Positions 24,001 to 40,272 of a DNA stretch of 64,000 nt are shown here, piece by piece (the first letter of the stretch is position 1; the number at the start of each line of letters is the position of its first letter). Location: assembly GCA_947561715.1 (NCBI GenBank), contig OX387200.1, forward strand, positions 20,338,501-20,402,500, written 5' to 3'. Both the position numbers and the translations under genes were made by a program. Below the pieces are notes generated by a model. The model did no database searches, was not told the DNA's origin, and saw only the letters and a list, made by a program, of their open reading frames with translations. Source of the stretch: Ascidia mentula (lineage: Eukaryota > Chordata > Ascidiacea > Phlebobranchia > Ascidiidae).

Positions 24001-27000
24001 GGGATTTAATATGAGGTTTAAGGCACATACACCAACATGGAGAAAAATAATGCATTTTTGTGTTGCATTTCACAAGGAAATGTTTTCCCTGGGCATCGTC
24101 CTGTGTGTTGCTCTCCTTTTTGTTACGCGTTTCTCTTTTATTTTTCGTATTTGTCGCCCTGAACAATTTTGGTGCTACAAGAATTCTTCCGAAGTGAAGT
24201 TTTCTGTTGAGGAAACTGATTGGGCCAATTTTTGGAAGTAAGTGTAGATAGACAGTGTTTGTAGTTGGTTAATTTTATGTCATTTTAATTATTTTCATTA
24301 AATATTGTATTTATTACTTAGCGATTATATCTTTGGTATTATTGGTGTTATTCACCTTCATCTTTCCTCCAGGGTTAATTTAATGCATCACATTAGATAA
24401 GGAAGTAAATTTTTTGTTATCCTATAGTCATGTTATGCACCATCATTTCTCTGGATTGTGCAAAAGTTTATTTATTGCAACAAACAAACCTATTTTTTTC
24501 CAATGATTTGTGAATCTTATTTTTTTTAGACCTGTTATGTCCGTTGCATCGCTTGTTGGAATTATCCTGTTGGTGTGGAAGTGGTTTTCGAAGAGTGGGA
24601 ACATGAACTGTGTTTTATCACCTTCAAGAGTTTGCTGTAAAAGTCTTCTTCCGCTTACTGTTGTTTTTATTGCCTTCCATTGGATGATACAAACAATTTC
24701 TTCCTCGGTTTGTAAACATTAGTAGTTTTTTGTGTATTAATAAGGACAGGACATGGATGATTTTGTGCATTCTTAACCTCATTGAAATAGTGAGATTTTA
24801 GCATGCCAAAATTCAATATCAGTGATGTTATGTACTTACAAAGTCTGTTGGTCATGCAACAATCAGCAGAAGTATCCGAAACATTTGCTTGGAATTTTCC
24901 ATGTAAAGTGCTGTTAAATTATCTGAATCTCATCCAAGTGTGAAGTGAATGGTTGTAGAACATATGATAAATTTACAAAACTGTTTTTGTAACCAGCTGT
25001 AACATTTGTACATGCAGGCGCTTGATGATTTACCTGACCTATACATTACCCTTCTACCTCGTTGTGCTTATGTGTTGTTGCTCATCTGTGCCCTCTGGTG
25101 GATCATTTCTCCTGTGACGTCGGTCATTATCCACCCCAACAAGTAAGAGATACAATTTCCCAATTGTCACTACTTAAATTTTACTAACTTATGTATGTGA
25201 TGTAAAATTAGCACAAGCCAGCGATTTCCAAACAGGGTTCCATTATGAAATATAAATGGTTCCATGAGCTGCTGCATTAGCATATTTGTGGGTCTTTGGG
25301 GAACAACCATGTAAGATCATATACAAAATACAAAAAAAGAAAACTTTATTGAAAACAGTTTAGATGGTTTGGTGGTAAACTTAAATACCATTACAAGTTT
25401 TCACAGACAAATGATTTTTGGAAACACTGGTGTATACTATGCCTATGGGTGGTTTTTGTTTTTTTAATCTGTTTCTGTTTTTAGGAAGGGTGCATCTTCA
25501 AACTACAACCCTGATATCCAATCTCACTACCTTTACAAACTGAAACGATATCATCTTGATCGAAAAACAGAGAACAGAAATGTGGCCAGTATGCAGTTTG
25601 TTCATATTGGCCTTAACCATTAGTTGGTAAACCTGTTGTTGCAATAATGAGGAAAGAGTGTTTGCGTAAAATCCATACTTGTACATTGTGTTATTGTTAA
25701 TAATTCTTCTTTCACATATATAAAGGTTTTTAATTGTTTGTTTAGGCAAAAAAAAATTATATTATTCAGCACAAAATAATGTTTTTTAGTTTAACAGATG
25801 CATTCCTTTATTGTTAATTAGTGAAAATACTTTTTTTGCAGATAAATCAGCAGCACCAGCACCAGCACCACCTGCTGCATTTGGAATCCACCACATACTT
25901 TCCACAGGCATCATTGGGTTTACGCAGGTCCTTCTTATTCTCTTTGCTCTACTTCTTGATGTGGAAGTTGCCCCTGTGATGTTTTTCTTTGTGATATCGA
26001 TTGGATTTCTGCTTGAAATCATTGCTCTTGATCGACGCTTGTAAGAAACTGGTTTTAGTTTTAAAATTAAATAAAAATTTCAGTGCATCAATTAAAAATT
26101 GGTTAAAACATTGGTAATTTAAAATCACACTGAAAAGTTTTGTATGTCCAAACGTTTTTTCAAACATGACAATGTTAACAACAGTATGGGCCAGTATTTT
26201 TATTCTCAGAATGTATGTCCAAAATTATACATAAATATTGATATATATGTATGTATGTATACTAATTTCCATTGCAGATAATAATAGGCTACAAAATAGT
26301 TAATTCTTTTTGATTAAACTTAATTTTCATGGCTGATAGAAGTACTTCATGCATTTGTGCTTTGTAGTATGCCACCTAGTGAGTCAGGAAACTGGAAAGT
26401 CACATGGTCGGCAGTGGCTTTGTGGTCACTTTCTTCATCTTTTTGGTGGTTTGCGACAGGTCACCAGGGCGGAATTTCCTCAATCCCTTGGAATGCAGCT
26501 TTTGTTGGTTTCCGTGGAAACCATCCAACTGTGGCCATTCCTGGCCTCATGGTCATTTTGAATATTTTCGCCTCACAAATCTTGCACACATGTGAGTACA
26601 CGTTTTTTAATGTAAAACTAAATTGTTAATGTCAAAGTAAAACTGGTTCTCTGAACATTTTAAGTCTTGCTTATTGCAAACATTATTTAAATAGTGCTGC
26701 TGCCGTTGGTTGTTATCTGGCCTATAACCCATGCCAAACCGTTGACCCATGACCAGAGGGACATCGGAAATGAGTTGGAATTTCTTCAATCAGATTACTT
26801 CTGGCCTGCGATCACTGACAGTTATATGAAGTATATTCTCTTACAATCAGTCAAGGTAAACAAAACCCATAAGTAAGAACACAGTTCTAAATTATACGTT
26901 ATTATTACAGAGTAACTGAACAAAACTAAAAATTTAACATTGCATCTGTCTAACTGATAGAGTTTATGCTTGCTATTAGTGTATAACTGTGTGTACATTT

Positions 27001-27295
27001 TTTCTTGATTTGCTTGAAACAGTTTCAAACTAATTTTTTGTTTTTTCTCCCGAACAAATTTTGTGTTGCTTCATTCCAGATGATTGGATGCATGCTGGCT
27101 GGTTTTCTTCACCGACGCCACCTAATGGTTTGGTGGATTTTTGCCCCCCGTTATTTATATGAGAGCATTTCTTTTATTGTGACTGGCGTTAGTAGTGTGT
27201 TGTGTTTGTTCTTACTCCAAAGATTCCGTTATACCACTGCATGTTGGGTGATAAAGGAGTTGGGTGATGGCAAAATTTCTTCACCAAAAAAATAG
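21040..27295 (+). CDS. PIGO: GPI ethanolamine phosphate transferase 3
   Basis: Fourteen exons: 21040-21395, 21601-21801, 21954-22106, 22327-22442, 22760-22902, 22972-23071, 23382-24237, 24530-24707, 25018-25142, 25485-25588, 25842-26040, 26368-26591, 26695-26855 and 27080-27295. They encode about 1043 residues (human PIGO 1089). The enzyme adds ethanolamine phosphate to the third mannose of the GPI precursor in the ER membrane. An N-terminal membrane anchor precedes the luminal alkaline-phosphatase-like domain. Metal-site motifs are [12 protein letters not shown], the catalytic-Thr region [24 protein letters not shown] and [14 protein letters not shown]. The C-terminal half is a multi-pass membrane region ([52 protein letters not shown]). 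PIGN and PIGG share the catalytic fold, but the [17 protein letters not shown]-type C-terminus is PIGO. Confidence 0.95.
25214..25432. mobile_element. hAT-like MITE candidate in PIGO intron 9
   Basis: The left end CCAGCGATTTCCAAAC and the right end TTTTTGGAAACACTGG form an imperfect inverted repeat about 220 bp apart, with no coding capacity. Internally GGGTTCCATTATGAAAT resembles hAT-derived non-autonomous elements. No clear target duplication was seen, so the exact ends are uncertain. Confidence 0.4.
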
Positions 27296-28303
27296 TAGTT
27301 CAGAAATGGTTAAAATTTTATGAATGTCAACAACTTGTATTATGAACCACTGTGCTTTGAAGGGTGCTATATAAACTGTTTACTCTCCTATTTTCTGTGA
27401 GTTTGGTAGGTGGATAACTTTTGATGTTCAATCAAGGTTTTATATAAAAAGAAATTGAATCAAGTGCTTAAAATTATGGTGTGATTTACAGACACCTTAG
27501 TGACAAGAACCCGAGTAAGCTTGCTAATTTTTGTATCAGTTTAACCTGCAATACCTCCTCACCTTGTTTGTCTTTGATTTGAAAAAATTGTGATATAGCA
27601 ACATTTGTCTTGGTGTTTTTGGAAAAGGTTAATGAAACCGATCGTAAATACACCTTGAAATGATGCAACATAACTGTTTCCCACGGTTTGCTGAAATGAG
27701 GGTGAGGGCAGCATTTAAATAGCAAACCATAGAGTCTTCCGGACTTTTGTTCAAATGAATATTAAAATCAAACTGCCTAAGGTGGAATTGAAATTAAAAA
27801 CATCATTATTTTGAGAATGTTTTGTTTCCATTCTATGTTACATTTTGCATACTTTTCCTGTTTGGTAACTTTGCATTATGTTTTGTTTACATAACGACAA
27901 AGAATTTTTTCCAACTCAAAAAAGTTTATTTCTTGTTTAAAGTTCTGGGATGAAACATGCAGTATGGTATGAGAGTTGGGTAACATAACAGGCAAATAAA
28001 GCAAAACAACCTTATTGTAGACAATTCTTATGATTGCTTGTCACCACAATCCCTGAATGGCTATCATGAAGTTTATTAAATTTGTCTTCTGTTGTTAGTA
28101 GTGCATCCAGTATTCTTGCGGAAATGACAAAAGATTTTATTTATTGCTGAAAACTTCTAAAATGAGGAAAATGCAGACGAACTTGGAAGTTGGATAACAA
28201 AACATGTTAATACATCCAAAAAAAAACTTGTGGTAGATAATTATAATGATGGCTTGCCACAATTCTTTAAATTGGTGGATAATGCAAGAAGATAGATTGG
28301 TAC
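27296..28303. other. PIGO downstream region with dispersed-repeat copies
   Basis: No gene was seen. The segment 27486-27550 (GCTTGCTAATTTTTGTATCAG) recurs at 28848-28905. The segments 27900-28050 and 28130-28300 resemble each other and 32715-32870 (TTTATT, then GTTGGATAACA and TAGATGATTATGATGGCTTG-type blocks). Confidence 0.45.
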
Positions 28304-28795
28304 AAATCATTGCTCTAGACTGGCGTTTGTAAGAAACTAGTTTTAGTTTCAAAATTAAATAAAAATTTCACTGCATCAATTAAAAATAGTTTTGGTGTTG
28401 GTCAATTTAAAATCACACTGAAAAGTTTTAAAACTGCATGTCCAAAATTATACATATATATTGATATACATGTTTGTATGTATACTAATTTTCATAGCAA
28501 ATGATAATAGGCTGCAAAACAGTTAATTCTTTTTGTTTAAACTTTATTTTCGTGCTGATGGAAGTACTTCATGCATTTGTGCTTTGTAGTATGCCACCTA
28601 GTAAGTTTTGCCCACTGTTATTTATATGAGAACATTTCTTTCATTGTGACTGGTGTTAGTAGTGTATTGTGTTTGTTCTTACTCCAAAGATTCCATTATA
28701 CCACTGCATGTTGGGTGATAAAGAAGTTGGGTGATGGCAAAATTTCTTCAACAAAATAATAGTAGTTTAGAAATGGTAAAAATGTCATAAATGTT
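28304..28795 (+). pseudogene. PIGO: Partial duplicate of the PIGO 3' end
   Basis: The block starts with a copy of the PIGO exon 11 end (ATTGCTCTAGACTGGCG) and runs through a recognisable copy of intron 11 and the start of exon 12 (TTTGTAGTATGCCACCTAGT). It then jumps directly into exon 14 ([20 protein letters not shown], then [19 protein letters not shown]) and on into the 3' UTR. Most of exon 12, all of exon 13 and the start of exon 14 are absent. It therefore cannot make a PIGO membrane domain and is best read as a decayed local duplication. The remaining codons are well kept, so the duplication is not very old. Confidence 0.8.
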
Positions 28796-28847
28796 GTCTA
28801 CTCTCCTATTTTTTTGAATCAAGTGCTTAAAATTATGGTGTGATTTG

Positions 28848-29335
28848 CAGACATCTTAGTAACACGAGACCGAGCAAGCTTGCTAATTTTTGTATCAGTC
28901 TCACCTTGTTTGTTTATTTTTTAACCTCAAGAAAATTAAAACAAATATTCCTCTATACCACTGCATGTTGGGTGATCACAAAAGCTGAACTTTTTTGTGT
29001 ACTTCAACAATACACTGTAAAAATTTCACGAATTTTAACAATTGCCAAATCCACTGTGTACTTTAAAAGGTGCCATATAAACATATATTTGTGTCTACTC
29101 TCCTATTTTCTGTGACGGTGGTTTGGTGGATTTTTGCCCCCTGTTGTTTATATGAGAGCATTTCTTTTATTGTGACTGATGTGTTGTGTTTGCTATGCCA
29201 CTGCATGTTGGGCGGTGACAAAAGCTGAACTTTTTTTGTTCTTAATACATTGTAAATAACAATCGCAAAATCCACTGTGTGCTTAAAGGGTGCCATATAA
29301 ATGTATACTTGTGTCTACTCTCCTGTTTTCTGGGA
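28848..29335 (+). repeat. Further short degenerate copies of the PIGO exon 14 region
   Basis: CCACTGCATGTTGGGTGAT-type blocks from exon 14 recur near 28960 and 29200, each followed by AAAAGCTGAACTTTTTT. GTTTGGTGGATTTTTGCCCC with the following YESISFIVT codons recurs near 29120-29185. The tail CTACTCTCCTATTTTCTGTG of the PIGO 3' UTR (about 27381-27400) also recurs at about 29095 and 29313. This is a serial, nested duplication array derived from the PIGO 3' end. Confidence 0.7.
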
Positions 29336-30097
29336 TTTTTGTAAAAGAATAGTTTGGTTATAAATCTAAGGTTTTATTAAAAAAACACAGTACGCAAAAC
29401 ATAAAACATGCTCATTTTTACATCTGTTTAAAAAGTATGTAAGTTTGATCCAGTTGGAGCTGCGAATACCTCTTGGCTTTATTTCTTATCCTAAAATCAA
29501 ATCAAATTGTTAAAAATGTGATGCATTTTCCCTGCATATAAACTAACTTGGTGTTCTTCGAAAAGCTTCATAAAATAGAACACACATACACCACAAAATG
29601 ATGCAGCACTTGATTTCAATTAGTATCACAACTTTTTCCACATCACATTTTGCTGAAATGAAAGCAAGGAAAAAATTATTACCCACAGGATATCAGAACA
29701 AAATGCAAGCATAATACACCAACCAAGTAGTTGTAGTGCTCCATATCGAATGGCAAAAACGCACAACTTCAACTGATATTCTGAAAGTAATTCAAACAAA
29801 AGATAATATTTAAGTAAAGCCAAAAGACTTGTTTAAGACAATTCTTAAATTGGATTGTCACCATTCTTAACTGGCTGTTAAAATAAAAGAATTATTCAAT
29901 TTGTCATACCTGTTTCATGTGCAGTGTTGCTTAGCCATTCTAGAGCAGCACCCCCAAAACTTATGACAGTCAATATCACACAGTATATAAAAAATGCAAT
30001 GACAGTCAATATCACACAGAATTTTAGCCATTTCATTCTGGAACCTGTGATTTTTAAAAAAATATACAATGTTATGGGAGGAAAACATATAACAATA
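29336..30097. other. Intergenic region at the 3' end of the kinase gene
   Basis: AT-rich. Parts resemble the dispersed family at 27660-28050 (GATGCAGCAC, TTTGCTGAAATGA, GACAATTCTTA-type blocks). No gene was recognised. Confidence 0.4.
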
Positions 30098-32229
30098 TCA
30101 AAGCCTGTGACCTGCTGCAGATGGCTTATTAGTCAGTCCTGGTTTGTTGATTGGTTTTGCTTCGGCTGGTTCATTTATTTGCTGTATCCCTTCCACAAAT
30201 TCATTTATTTGAGAAACCTCATCTACAGCTATTGGTTCAATGATTGAGGGTTGTCGTTCTATTCTTTCATGTGTTGGCAGATTTTCAGCTGTATGCCCAC
30301 CTTCTGCTGTGACTACATTGCTATGCTCCCTTTTTTCTTGTGGCTCATGAATAGAAACTCTTTCAATTGCCTCTGAATCAGCACTAGCTGGTCCAGATTC
30401 CACCATTTGGCTATTACTGGGTTCCCTCCTCCCTGGTAATGCTTCATTGCTTTGGAGCACATTTTCAACTACGTCATTGCTTTGGGGCACATTTTCAACT
30501 ACATCATTGCTTTGGAGCACATTTTCAACTACATCATTGCTTTGGAGCACATTTTCAACTACGTCATTGCTTTGGTGCACATTTTCAACTACGTCATTGC
30601 TGTTTTTTCCATTTTCATTTTGATCTTCATTGCTTTGTTGGAGCATTCCTAAAAATAAAACCTTTTTTCATTCTGCCATTACAAAACGTATATTGTGATA
30701 CAATCATCAAAGCGCATACTAAGCTTGTTTCTGTAGCACAAGCTTAACCAACTACCTTACATATTGGTATAATTACCAGCTGGCCTTGCAGGCACAAGGT
30801 TTTCTTCATCCAGATCTGGGGCAACAGGATGTGGTCCGGATTGTGGATTTGTACGAGACTGTCTGGAATCTAGACACCAAAGTTTTACTTCTTTATGAAA
30901 ATATGCAAATTAAACAAAGGTTAACTTTACCTGAAAAACGGTTTAAGACTGTTGAAAACTGGTATATTGGTATTGTATGATTTTCAGGGTCAAGAATATC
31001 AATATCCATCTCGCTGATAGTTTGAAACTCATGCTGTCTAATTACATCTGGGTCATATTGGTCATACATTTCATGCAACCTTGCACTAACTTCATCCATT
31101 GTGGGTCGTGAAGATGGATCTTGATCCCAACATTGTTTCATTAATTGCACAAGTGCTTCTGCCATTGCCCTGTCACTGTCGCTAAATGAACTCATCATTT
31201 CTTCTATTATTTCACAGTTTGGCCTTCTACCCTCCTTAATCGCATCAACTAGTACTTTGTCATTGCTGGGATAGGGAACAGTACGAGTGATGTGAGAGTA
31301 TGTCATTACACCTAAAGCATAAATGTCAAACTCCTTTGTAGGTTTTATAGTTGGATCTTTCAATTTTTCTGGTGCTGCATAGTGCGGTGTGTACTGAGGT
31401 CTCTCTTTCTTGCTTCTTGCTAAAGAATTAACAGTAGTTGAATTACTCAAAGTTGCCAGTTCAGCACTTCCAAAGTCGCCAAGTTTACACAACAACCTCT
31501 TAGTAATCAAAGCATTTTCAAGCTTGACATCGCCATGAATTAGGCGCTTTTCAGACAAATTGTGACACAAGACAAGGGCATCTGCAACATTCATTAAAAA
31601 GCCAACACGCAAAATTAGTGGCAAAGAGATATCATGATCCAGCAAAAGGTTCAAGAGATTTCCACCCTCACAGTATTCCATAACTATTCCCATGGCAAAG
31701 CTCCATTTTACCCAACCATGAACAACCACTATGTTACTGTGCTTGGCTTTTTGCAAATGTCCCATTTCTTCCTTGATCCTGTCAAAGGAATTATTCAATT
31801 ATCATGCAAGCAATCACATGGTAAGCAATCACACTTACTTCTTAATGATAACTCTCTTCCCTCTTTCCCCACCAGTTACCTGGAAAATTTTAACAGCAAC
31901 AAAACACGCTAAAGATTGACAGTAGCCAAACACAACATTTCCAAAGCCGCCAGCTCCGGCATCAAAAATAATGTCATTACAAAGGATATCTTCTGCATCG
32001 AATGTGACGAACTGTACAAGAAACAGATACTTTGCAAAACCTTCCCAAACGCTTACATTCAATTCATTTTACTTTCACCATGTTACTCAAAATGTATTGT
32101 TCAAATAGGAGTATTTAAACATATATATTCGAACAATGAAACCATTGGTGGTTATCCAAAACCAGCCCTGGGGCATGACAGTTTTGTAAAACCCACCTCA
32201 CTGTCGCTGACCAAGTGATTTGCTTCCAT
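30098..32229 (-). CDS. TKL/RIPK-like serine-threonine kinase with repeat tail
   Basis: Five exons (32229-32197, 32011-31839, 31778-30931, 30869-30777, 30648-30098) give about 565 residues. The kinase domain covers roughly residues 20-310. It has the glycine loop GAGGFGNVVFG, the catalytic Lys in FVAVKIF, the hinge MEYCEGGNL, the catalytic loop LIHGDVKLENAL (HGD instead of the usual HRD), GDFGSAELA, an APE-like AAPEK and a C-lobe ending CWDQDPSSRPTMDEV. The HGD variant keeps the catalytic Asp, Lys and Asn, so activity is plausible. The overall type matches RIPK-like kinases of the TKL group. The C-terminal tail has a Pro/Ser-rich linker, then five 10-residue repeats of the SNDVVENVLQ type, then an acidic region. 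No death or CARD domain was recognised, so a precise orthologue is not assigned. Confidence 0.82.
30448..30604 (-). repeat. 30-bp coding minisatellite in the kinase gene
   Basis: Five near-identical 30-bp units encode AGCAATGAYGTAGTTGAAAA-type codons (SNDVVENV plus LQ, HQ or PQ). Units differ at a few silent and coding sites. They keep frame and extend the kinase tail. Confidence 0.9.
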
Positions 32230-35141
32230 GGCATCTGAACTGTTACTTCATTTGGATGAAAAACAGTTTTTTCTTTTTCTCATTTTTCTAGTATATTCTT
32301 AAAACAATATATCCTTAGCAAAGTTATTAAACCACATATTGTTATCACTCTAATTCAATTTTGTGAGTTCCCTAATTCAATTTTGAGAAACAACAAGTAA
32401 TGATCACATCAATTTAATGTAACCAAATGTTTTTAGGGGAATACTGTAGCACATACAATCCCTTATATTGGAAAACGTAACCTTGTCCCTTGGCTTTTTA
32501 CCAGGTACTTCCCCTGGGGCCAGACAGTTTGGTATCACCTGAAATTTGATTCCACTTCGTCATCAAATTGAATTTTTTGGTCTTTTATACTACATATTAA
32601 AATCGAGACACTTTTTGGGGAGGATGCCACTAATTTTGGAAACTTTTTATTTTAGTTATTTCTTTTGGTTAAAATTGTTTTTTCTGTTGGTTAAAATTGC
32701 ATGTTTTCTTGGGTAATGACAAATGATTTTATTTCTTGTTAGAGATTTCTGGGCAAAAATGCAGCGAAGCTTGCAAGTTGGATAACATATAAATAAAGCC
32801 AAAAAAACTGGTAGATGATGATGGCTCACCATACTTCAATAAATTGTTGAATAATGCAATCAGCTGGGCTTAATTTATTAGGTTAAAAAATTTTGGTAGC
32901 TTTCTGCAGAATGGTCTGAGGTTATAATCTCATTCACACCAATTTAAACTCTTTATCAAATATTTATTCACAGAAAGTAAATAATGTCAAAAAAAAGATT
33001 TCATTTGTCACCTTCATCTCTTACAGGATCTACAAAAACAAGATTCACTTTAATCTTCCCACAATATATATATACTTGTTTAACATATTCTTACAGGGAT
33101 AAGCAAGGTAATGTGCGTTGTTCACATACTCTTTACTTCTTGCCTTTCTTTCTGCATACTTTGTCTCTGAGAAAATCCCCCAAAGAATACCAGCAGAAAA
33201 CACTGACGAACAATTCACATTATATTACCGGTTGCTTTACGTTGCATGACAAAGGAATTCTATTGGATTGCACATTAAAGGTGACTGAAAATAGTTTTAC
33301 TTACATGTCATGGCACCGACCATGTAAAAAATAATATCGCCCTCTGCATAAAGTCTTTGTCGCAACATTCTTCCGAGTTCTGTGAAAAGACATAAAAACC
33401 AATTGTTTGTCTTGCAGTCCTATTGTTTAATAAATTTGTGACATATTGTTTATGTTTTATGAACACATAAAACAACACGACAGTTTTGCAACAAATTCCA
33501 TTTCAATGACATGCATCATAGATTGCCTGGATAAAATAATTTTAATCATCGAGTAGGTACCACCACAACAGTTTGTACTGGTTGAATAATACACATCGAC
33601 TCTAGTTTAGATTCTACTATTCACCTAACCCTAGTGTGTGGAGTGTATGTCAGTGAAAAATATATGACAAGTTTATATAGTTTTTTACTTAAAGTGGGGT
33701 TCCCAAAATTGCCAAACTTCTTCAAGGGAACCAGATTATCGGTAAATTTTTGTAAAAGTGTCTGGAGAATAAATCCAAATAAATACGATAAACGTTGCGA
33801 CCGTCCGAAGATAAATCCCTGACATTTTTTCCAATCGGGCATGCTGATACATTTAAAATAACTTGCAGATATAATTTTGCTTGACTGAAAGGTACTACGA
33901 AGTGGAGATTAGTGTGCCTGCTAGTGTAAAAGCTAGCACAGTGTCACTCAACAGCTGCACTGACCTTACAGGTCGAAACAGTGCGTGTACACACCCTGTC
34001 TGCAGCTTTCCAACAATTTTGCTTATTTCTCTATAAAATTATAAAGTCAGCTGTTAGACAAAATAACCATTTTACCATGAGGCTGTGCTTTGCCACCAAG
34101 AAAGTTGGGTTTGTGCCAGTCTGCCATATTCCTTACTTGGCTTCTTGCGGCGACATCTAAAGCATAGGTTTTGCAACAAAGGTGTAACGAGTTTGGGTTA
34201 AGCACACAGAACATAATTATATTTGGAAATTACTATATTCCGTGTACAAAGTTTAGATAAATTGCAATAATGTAGCCTATGCAATAAATCAAACAGCCAA
34301 AAACCAACAAACTTACGTTGTCCTCGACAAAAGACAACTCTCAAATGAGAGATCATGGTTTATTATTTTCAACACCAATTGGATAAATTAAACTTAGATC
34401 TTTAACCAAACATAGATAAGTATTTTAACCTTGGTCAACAACATGCAACTTCTCACTGAACTATGATCTTTCTGCAAGTAATCTTACTACTTTAGGTAAA
34501 ACAGCAATTTACACATCGCCAATTTGCCGTTGTAACATAATAAAAAAATTGAAATAAAACCACATCGAAGCAGTATTTATTAGATTTAGATTATTAAGGA
34601 TATTATTCTTATTTTTTGCTGTTATGTTGTTGAGCAAATAGGGTTTGGAATCATTCGCTAAAAAATTCCTACAGTAAACATAAGAGATCTTCCCCGGTTA
34701 CCCTATAATCACTCAAGCGCAACCTCAGGTTTTCTCGCATTGGACTCACTAGCATATTTTCCCTCGCGATAAAAATACCATAATTTTTAGGTAAAACACC
34801 AGCTAAGAAATACCTTTTCTGGGAGAACACATGTCTCTGTAAAGGCACCGTAGTAAACAGCAAATTTTGAAAACGGAATATCATCATTTTATAGTAACAT
34901 TAAGAGAGGCTTCATCCTTGAAATAAATACCTCTTATATCATACGAAACCAACAAATTTTATTTGTACCCTAACATGATAAAAGCTGTGAACAGTGGGTT
35001 GGCACTAGTGATAAGGCAGCGATGAAGTAATGCATATGAACATAAAAATACTACATGATTGCACAGTGTATCTAAATGGAACTAGAGGTAAAATCGAAAC
35101 TAAAAAAAACAACACAATAAGTGGGAAAGAACAGAAGCATC
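32230..35141. other. Intergenic region upstream of the kinase, downstream of TMEM145
   Basis: This 2.9-kb stretch has no recognisable gene. It contains a dispersed-repeat copy at about 32715-32870, the GGTCGAAACA-type repeat at 33893-34040 and AT-rich filler. Open frames (for example 32984-33334) show no domain. The kinase promoter should lie near 32230-32600, and the TMEM145 3' UTR near 34570-35141. Confidence 0.45.
33893..34040 (+). repeat. Dispersed repeat copy B (GGTCGAAACA family)
   Basis: The ordered blocks CAGCTGCACTGACC, AGGTCGAAACAGTG and TTTCTCTATAAAA repeat those in 5930-6055. It lies between genes here, and no coding sequence is present. Confidence 0.45.
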
Positions 35142-39346
<4,205 letters not shown>

Positions 39347-39630
39347 TTGCCTCAGCTCCTTAAGTACAATCTTTGAAGAAGGAAACACTCATTTAATACT
39401 TTTTGTTAATTTTCTCAGTTTGCGAAATGAAAACTCAACAACGCGATGCAGACTTTCATTTCAAACATAGAAATGGAACAAAGGCTACTGGTGTCATTCA
39501 AACTTGTTTATTAGTTAATCAGAAGCTTGCCACAAATAGTTCATAAGCTTGCCACAAATAGTTTAAATAAAAACAATAATGCAAAATATTACAGTTGAAT
39601 TATTTATGAAACAATAAACCCATTCAAGTA

Positions 39631-40272
39631 TTAGTGTCCAACTTCAGTATGCACATATGGTTTTGGTCTAGCTGGTTGGGCCATTAGATGGCTATAATAA
39701 GAATACCCAAATATTTTTTTAATGTGGTCAAAGTACTGATGAAAAACAGACTTAAATTCCTTCGGTAACTCATCAAAGTTGATGTCATAGTCCGTCATCA
39801 TGTAATTAATTCTCCACCAACGACCTAGAAATCCAACATCCAAAATTTGCTTGTAAAAATGAGTCCATCTTGGATTTGTGTATTTGCATTGTGATCGATA
39901 GTTTTTGGTGATGCTTCCATGATTGTTATGATAAATAATGGAGAACAGTCCAAGACGTTTGTGGAATAATCTGTCTTTGGCGTGATGCTGTGATATCATC
40001 TGCACATAATTGTCTGCTTCTCTGTTTCTTGTGCCATCATCCTGTAGCAGCAAATCGTTTGACGACAAGACAAGTGCTGATATGTACTCCTGTTCCTTCG
40101 GCACTTTCTTGCGAGCATAAATTCCAAAACCAAAAAGACTGACATAGAAAATGGATTTTCCTGGCCGGCTGATACCATTAGACCAGGTTTCCTTGGCAAC
40201 TGTTATGTAGTCAGAGGAAATTGCCTTGTAAGATTCAATGAATTTTGCTCTTGCTCTGGTCAGCATTGACAT
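39631..40272 (-). CDS. TIMM29: TIM22 complex subunit Tim29
   Basis: Single exon, 213 residues. Tim29 is an inner-membrane subunit of the TIM22 carrier translocase in metazoan mitochondria. Family signatures are the membrane segment PGKSIFYVSLFGFGIYA, then TRNREADNYVQMI, LGLFSIIYHN, CKYTNPRWTHFYKQILDVGF and GRWWRINYMMTDYDIN, which follow vertebrate TIMM29 (C19orf52) in order. The start at MSML follows a TTTAGAG sequence that might be a trans-splice or splice acceptor; another Met lies two codons later. TMEM145 lies 284 bp downstream on the same strand. A minus-strand AATAAA lies at 39507-39512. Confidence 0.88.
   Translation of the reverse strand: MSMLTRARAKFIESYKAISSDYITVAKETWSNGISRPGKSIFYVSLFGFGIYARKKVPKEQEYISALVLSSNDLLLQDDGTRNREADNYVQMISQHHAKDRLFHKRLGLFSIIYHNNHGSITKNYRSQCKYTNPRWTHFYKQILDVGFLGRWWRINYMMTDYDINFDELPKEFKSVFHQYFDHIKKIFGYSYYSHLMAQPARPKPYVHTEVGH

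Noticed and set aside
30439-30747. Plus-strand frame of repeated His-Cys-Phe-Gly-Ala-His
   Set aside because: It is the antisense reading of the kinase coding minisatellite.
32984-33334. 116-codon plus-strand frame
   Set aside because: No domain, no splice sites and surrounded by repeats.
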